A stretch of 64,000 nucleotides of DNA, from NCBI RefSeq assembly GCF_003999975.1, contig NZ_RJAC01000022.1, forward strand, positions 1 through 64,000, given 5' to 3'. Positions 59,927 to 64,000 of this stretch are shown piece by piece (the stretch's first letter is position 1; each line of letters begins with the position of its first letter). The notes below the pieces were generated by a model. It was not told the origin of the DNA. It saw only the letters and a program-made list of their open reading frames with translations, and searched no databases. Position numbers and translations under genes: made by a program. This stretch comes from Actinoplanes solisilvae (GTDB taxonomy: Bacteria > Actinomycetota > Actinomycetes > Mycobacteriales > Micromonosporaceae).

Positions 59927-62451
59927 GCGTGCTGCGCACCCAGCTCCGCGGCGTGGCCCGCCGCCCGGCCCGGCTGCTGCTCACCGGCCTGGCTGTGCTG
60001 GTCGTCTCGTTCGTGGTCTACGCCACGGTGCTCGCCCAGCAGATCACCGAGCGCAGCCTGCTCGACGGCCTCTCCGGCACCCCTGAGACGGTCGACGTGG
60101 TGGCCCGCAACGGCACACTCGACTCGGCCCAGCTCGCCGCGATCAACAAGCTGCCGGGGGTCGCCGAGTCGACGGCCCGGCTCGAGGTCGGCGCCGAGCT
60201 CGGCAACGAATACCTGAACCTCGCGAGCGACCCCGGGACCGGCCCGCTGGCCGTCACCAAGGTCACCCAGGGGCGTTACCCGTCGAAGGGCGGTGAGATC
60301 GCGGTCACCGCGCGCACCGCGGAACGGCTGTCCCTGCCGGTCGGCGGCACCACCCAGGCCGTCGTGAGCTGGGACGACAACGGGAAGGGCCGGCCCCCGG
60401 TCAAGCTGACCGTGGTCGGGCTGGTCGAGGCCCCGGTCGACTACGGCGCGAACGGGTTCGCGCCCACGTCCGCGCTGACCGCCCTGACCGGCGTGAAGCA
60501 GTTCCAGCGGGTCGACCTGGACGCCGCCCCCGGAACCGACCCGGCGACGTTGCGCGACCGCGTCGAGGCCCTGATGACCTCGTCGATCGCCAAGGCCGAC
60601 GAGCGGGCGGAAGTGCTCGAAGGCGCCACCGTGCGGCAGAAGGAGGCCGAGGAGACCGCCTCCGGAGTGAACGCGGTGTTCGCGGTCATCGGAGCCTTCG
60701 TGGGCATCGCTGTGCTCGCCGCGGGCCTGGTCGCCACGTCGACCTTCCGCATCGTCTTCGCGCAGCGGATGCGGCAGTTGGCCCTGCTGCGCGCGGTCGG
60801 CGCGGGCCGGCGCTCGATCACCTGGGCCCTGGCCGTCGAGGGTGCGCTGACCGGGCTGGTCACGGGTCTGACCGGTGTGCTGCTGGCACTCGGCGTCGGG
60901 CACCTGGTCCCGGCCGTGGCCGGCTGGAACGACATGCAGGTGGCCTCGCCGGGCTTCCCGCTGCCCGCCGCACTGGGGACCGTGCTGCTGGCGGTGCTGC
61001 TCACGGTGCTTGCGGTGCTCGCCCCGGCCGCGTCGGCGTCGAAGGTCTCGCCGCTGGAGGCTCTGCGCGGCGCGGGCACCACCGGCGCCCGGGGCGACAT
61101 CGGCAAGCTGCGCTGGGCCACCGGAATCCTGCTGGCGGCCGGGGCCGTGCTGGCCGTCGCGTACGTCGCCACGAACCTGCCCGGCCGCGACCCCAAGGAC
61201 TACGACCCGACCCCGATGCTGTTCGCCGTCATCGCCTCCGCCGGGTTCGCGTTCTTCGCCCTTGTCGTGCTCGGCCCGGTGCTGGTGCGGCCGGTGCTGG
61301 CCCTGCTGGGCTGGCCGATCCGCCGCTTCAGCCCGGTGGGCCGGCTGGCCGCCGGGGGAGTGGGTGCGGCCCCGCGCCGGGCCGCCGCGGTCTCGGTCGT
61401 GGTCGCCCTCGGGGTCGCGCTGGTCGGTGGTGCGCTGGTCGGCGGCTCGTCGCTGCGGGTCCTGCTGGACCGGGAGACCGCGTCGGCGGCGCCGGCCGAC
61501 TACGAGCTGACCGCCCAGGACGACGCGACGGTCCCGGCCGCGCTGACCGAGCAGCTCAAGCAGCGCGACGAGCTCAAGGACGTCACCGGTTACCGCCGGT
61601 TGCCGGTCAAGATCGGTGACATGGAAGGGCTGGACGTCACCGACCTGAAGGTCGGGGCGCTGCCCGAGCTGAAGAAGCTCGACGTGTCCTCGGGCTCGTT
61701 CGCCGACGTCGGGCCGGGCAAGGTGGCCCTCTCCGGGTTCGGCTCCGACATCACCGGGGCGGGCGTCGGCGACCAGATCGAGATCAAGACCGACAAGCGC
61801 ACCGTACGGGTCACCGTCGTGGCCAAGCTGCCGGCCGACGCGCCGCTGCACGCCACGGCCCTGCTCGACCCGTCCGACCTGACCAGGCTCGGCGCTCCGG
61901 CCGCGTTCTCCGGGGTGCTGGCCAACGCGGCCGTCCCCGGCGAGGAAGGCCGCACCGACGGCAAGCGGGCGATCAGCGAGGTGCAGGGCGCGGCCGGCGG
62001 CAAATGGCAGGTCGCCGTGCTGGCCGACCAGCGCGACGAGATCAACGACCAGGTGACGCTGCTGCTCGTCATCGCGCTCGGCCTGGTCGGCCTGACCGTG
62101 ATCATCGCGGTGGTCGGCGTGGGGACGACGACCGCGCTGTCGGTGGTCGAGCGGGTCCGTGAGTCGGGAGTGCTGCGCGCGGTCGGGCTGTCCCGCGCCG
62201 GTCTGCGCACGATGATGACGACCGAGTCGGCGCTCTACGGGGTCATCGGCGCCGCGCTGGGGCTCGCGCTCGGGGTGCCGTACGCCTGGCTCTTCGTGCG
62301 GGCTCTCGGGGTCAACGCCCCGCTCACCCTGCCGGTCGGGCAGCTCGTCGTGGTCTTCGCCCTGCTGGTCGCGCTGACCGCGCTGGCCGGGGTGCTGCCC
62401 GCCCGCCGCGCCGCGAAGGTGAGCCCGGTGGCGGCGCTGGCCACCGAGTAG
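59923..62451 (+). CDS. FtsX-family ABC permease, duplicated MacB-like type
   Basis: 842 residues. One N-terminal helix ('LLLTGLAVLVVSFVVYATVL'), a large extracytoplasmic domain with MacB-PCD character (about 45-245), three helices with FtsX motif 'LRAVGAGRRSITWALAVEG', then 'SPLEALRGAG', a second helix pair, a second extracytoplasmic domain (about 500-695) and the final FtsX domain 'VVERVRESGVLRAVGLSRAGLRTMM' ending 'RRAAKVSPVAALATE'. This ten-helix layout is typical of actinobacterial exporters for peptides or antibiotics, or of envelope mechanotransmission. Coupled to its ATPase. Confidence 0.93.
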   Translation: MSVLRTQLRGVARRPARLLLTGLAVLVVSFVVYATVLAQQITERSLLDGLSGTPETVDVVARNGTLDSAQLAAINKLPGVAESTARLEVGAELGNEYLNLASDPGTGPLAVTKVTQGRYPSKGGEIAVTARTAERLSLPVGGTTQAVVSWDDNGKGRPPVKLTVVGLVEAPVDYGANGFAPTSALTALTGVKQFQRVDLDAAPGTDPATLRDRVEALMTSSIAKADERAEVLEGATVRQKEAEETASGVNAVFAVIGAFVGIAVLAAGLVATSTFRIVFAQRMRQLALLRAVGAGRRSITWALAVEGALTGLVTGLTGVLLALGVGHLVPAVAGWNDMQVASPGFPLPAALGTVLLAVLLTVLAVLAPAASASKVSPLEALRGAGTTGARGDIGKLRWATGILLAAGAVLAVAYVATNLPGRDPKDYDPTPMLFAVIASAGFAFFALVVLGPVLVRPVLALLGWPIRRFSPVGRLAAGGVGAAPRRAAAVSVVVALGVALVGGALVGGSSLRVLLDRETASAAPADYELTAQDDATVPAALTEQLKQRDELKDVTGYRRLPVKIGDMEGLDVTDLKVGALPELKKLDVSSGSFADVGPGKVALSGFGSDITGAGVGDQIEIKTDKRTVRVTVVAKLPADAPLHATALLDPSDLTRLGAPAAFSGVLANAAVPGEEGRTDGKRAISEVQGAAGGKWQVAVLADQRDEINDQVTLLLVIALGLVGLTVIIAVVGVGTTTALSVVERVRESGVLRAVGLSRAGLRTMMTTESALYGVIGAALGLALGVPYAWLFVRALGVNAPLTLPVGQLVVVFALLVALTALAGVLPARRAAKVSPVAALATE

Positions 62452-62457
62452 ACCGGA

Positions 62458-64000
62458 TCAGCCGTGCCGGCGCGCCTGACCTCGGCGTTCCGGGTTGGCG
62501 GGGGCGGGGGAGGGCGGCAGCGTGAACCAGAAGGTCGCGCCCCGCCCGTCCTCGCCCTCGGCCCAGATCTCGCCGCCGTGCCGTTCGACCGCGCGGTGCA
62601 CCGTGGTGAGGCCGATGCCCGTCCCCGGGAAATCCTCGGCGCTGTGCAGCCGGGCGAAGGGCCGGAAAAGCTCGCCCGCCTTGCCCGCCGGGAAGCCGGC
62701 GCCGTTGTCGCGCACGAAGAAACCGTCCGGAGAACAACCGATCTCGATCGCGGGCCCGGCGACCTTGCGGGTGAACTTGACCGCGTTGTTGATCAGGTTC
62801 TCCAGGATGACGTGGACCAGGCCCTCGTCGGCGTCGGCGCTCAACCCGTCCTGAACGGTGAAGGCGACGCGGTGCGACGGGTCGCGGGCCTCGACCTCGC
62901 CGATCACCTGCCACACCGTCGCGGTCAGGTCGAACTCGGCCCGGCGCAGGTCGCCCCGGCTGGCCCGGGCCAGGATCAGCAGCGACTCGACCAGGTCGGC
63001 CATGCGGTGGGCGGCCGCCTGGATACGCGAGAGCCGGCGGCGGGCCTCGGTGCTCAACGGATCGTCCTCGTCGTCCAGCATGTGTTCGGCGAAGCTGCTG
63101 ATCACCTGCAGCGGGCCGCGCAGGTCGTGCGAGACCGAGCCCGAGAACGCCTCCAGCTCGCGGTTGCGCCACTCGAGCTCCTCGACCAGCGCCGCCCGGG
63201 TCTCGGCGAGCTGGCGGGCCGAGCGTTCCTCGGCGGCGTCCAGTTCGCGACGCATCAGCTCCTCGCGGATGCGGCGGCTCTCGTCGTGTGACTGCTTGCG
63301 CCGGATCTGCGTACGGACGTGCGCCCTCAACGCCTCCGCGCCCGAGTCGGCCCGTACGTAGTCGTCGGCTCCCGACGCGAGGCAGGCCAGCATGTCGTCG
63401 TCGTTCGCGCCGGTCATCACGATCGGCGTCTCCCCGATCACCGGCACCTCCTTGATGCGCCGGCATGCCAGCCGGCCGAGATCGCCGGACAGGCCCAGAC
63501 CCAGCACGATGCAGTCGACCGGCTGCTCGGCCAGCAGGTCGAGGGCGTCCTCGGTGGACGCCACCGGGATCACGTCGTAGCCCTCGTCGCGCAGCGCCTC
63601 GGCCAGCTCGGTCAGCCGTTGCCGGTCGGGCGTCAGGGCCAGCACCTTGCTCGGCCCGTGCAGGCTGCCGGTCACCTCGATCGGGAGCTGCTCGGAGCTC
63701 TGCCGCAGCACCGCGTTCAGCTTGGCCGGCACGATCGCCAGGTTCTGCTGCTTGCGGACGAAGGCGTCGGCGCCCGCGTCGAGCATCTGCAGCTCGGTGG
63801 CGTAGTCGTCGGCCGCGGTCATCAGGATGCACGGGATGTCGCGCAGGGCCGGGTCGAGGCGGATGCGGCGGATCACGGTGGCGCCGTCGATGCCCGGCAT
63901 CACGCCGTCCACGATGATCGCCTGCGGCCGGCGGTCGGCGGCGGCCCGCAGGCCCTCCTCGCCGCTGGGGGCGGTCAGCACCGCGTATCCCTCGCCCTCG
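62458..64000 (-). CDS. Hybrid response regulator/histidine kinase with two receivers, partial
   Basis: At least 514 residues; the N-terminus lies beyond the window (the frame is open to the edge, reading 'EGEGYAVLTAPSGEEGL'). Receiver 1 has phosphoacceptor 'AIIVDGVMPGIDG' and Lys in 'AFVRKQQN'. Receiver 2 ('KVLALTPDRQRLTELAEALRDEGYDVIPVAS') has Gly at the phosphoacceptor position ('CIVLGLGLSGD') and so is a pseudo-receiver. A coiled coil leads to HisKA 'FSGSVSHDLRGPLQVISSFAEHM' and ATPase 'ILENLINNAVKFTR', 'VRDNGAGFP', 'FRPFARLHS', 'GTGIGLTTV'. Soluble, bacteriophytochrome-like kinase domain. The stop lies six bases after the convergent permease stop. Confidence 0.9.
   Translation of the reverse strand, partial: EGEGYAVLTAPSGEEGLRAAADRRPQAIIVDGVMPGIDGATVIRRIRLDPALRDIPCILMTAADDYATELQMLDAGADAFVRKQQNLAIVPAKLNAVLRQSSEQLPIEVTGSLHGPSKVLALTPDRQRLTELAEALRDEGYDVIPVASTEDALDLLAEQPVDCIVLGLGLSGDLGRLACRRIKEVPVIGETPIVMTGANDDDMLACLASGADDYVRADSGAEALRAHVRTQIRRKQSHDESRRIREELMRRELDAAEERSARQLAETRAALVEELEWRNRELEAFSGSVSHDLRGPLQVISSFAEHMLDDEDDPLSTEARRRLSRIQAAAHRMADLVESLLILARASRGDLRRAEFDLTATVWQVIGEVEARDPSHRVAFTVQDGLSADADEGLVHVILENLINNAVKFTRKVAGPAIEIGCSPDGFFVRDNGAGFPAGKAGELFRPFARLHSAEDFPGTGIGLTTVHRAVERHGGEIWAEGEDGRGATFWFTLPPSPAPANPERRGQARRHG

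Overview
The window is high-GC DNA (about 70 percent by eye) from a chromosome of a filamentous actinomycete. The gene set fits Micromonosporaceae, for example an Actinoplanes relative: LAL-type LuxR regulators, a RamB-type glyoxylate regulator, a HelD RNA polymerase recycling factor, many GTG starts, an IdeR iron box, MacB/FtsX exporters and secreted chitin/cellulose enzymes. The genus is inferred from gene content only. The window opens on the 3' end of a 5S rRNA gene and its terminator, so it lies directly downstream of an rRNA operon.

0-5 kb: a truncated, frameshifted histidine kinase remnant; an iron-box-controlled siderophore-interacting flavoprotein; an orphan Wzz/BY-kinase with an altered Walker A; and a DUF6891-like protein. 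5-24 kb: a glycan-use locus with a secreted GH3 enzyme, a LacI regulator, an ABC importer (binding lipoprotein and two permeases, no ATPase gene), a GH31 alpha-xylosidase, a PfkB kinase and a GH4 enzyme. Three copies of the palindrome TCGAAGCGCTTCGA sit only in front of GH3 (one) and the ABC operon (two), which suggests one LacI regulon for alpha-xyloside/xyloglucan-type oligosaccharides. It is interrupted by a repeat-rich island (8.2-10.5 kb) and an AraC/VOC, HelD and lipoprotein block.

24-34 kb: a secreted DUF2690-like protein, an uninterrupted DUF4265-serine hydrolase reading frame, an APH-like kinase, an MprAB-like two-component pair, a TnpB remnant, a cysteine-less peroxiredoxin-fold protein and two PAP2 phosphatases. 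33-40 kb: mannitol dehydrogenase, then the glyoxylate shunt operon (isocitrate lyase, malate synthase) divergent from a RamB-like regulator. 40-48 kb: two paralogous LAL regulators around two translationally coupled alpha/beta hydrolases, and an internally deleted chloroperoxidase-type hydrolase. 48-54 kb: a secreted clan-A glycoside hydrolase; an EAL-DICT protein whose end is half of a hotdog thioesterase; an AA10 lytic polysaccharide monooxygenase overlapping a DUF305-type lipoprotein; and a PPOX protein followed by a repeat field. 54-64 kb: two GNATs, a secreted serine hydrolase, and a cell-envelope signalling block (PadR plus membrane protein, DesK/DesR-like pair, MacB-like ABC exporter), ending in a hybrid histidine kinase cut by the window edge.

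No tRNA gene, CRISPR array, prophage or complete insertion sequence was seen. The less ordinary signals are gene chimeras and remnants (EAL-thioesterase, DUF4265-hydrolase, deleted hydrolase, TnpB, kinase pseudogene), enzymes missing signature residues (BY-kinase, peroxiredoxin-like, DUF305, second receiver), the LPMO-DUF305 overlap, and dense lineage-type repeats between genes.
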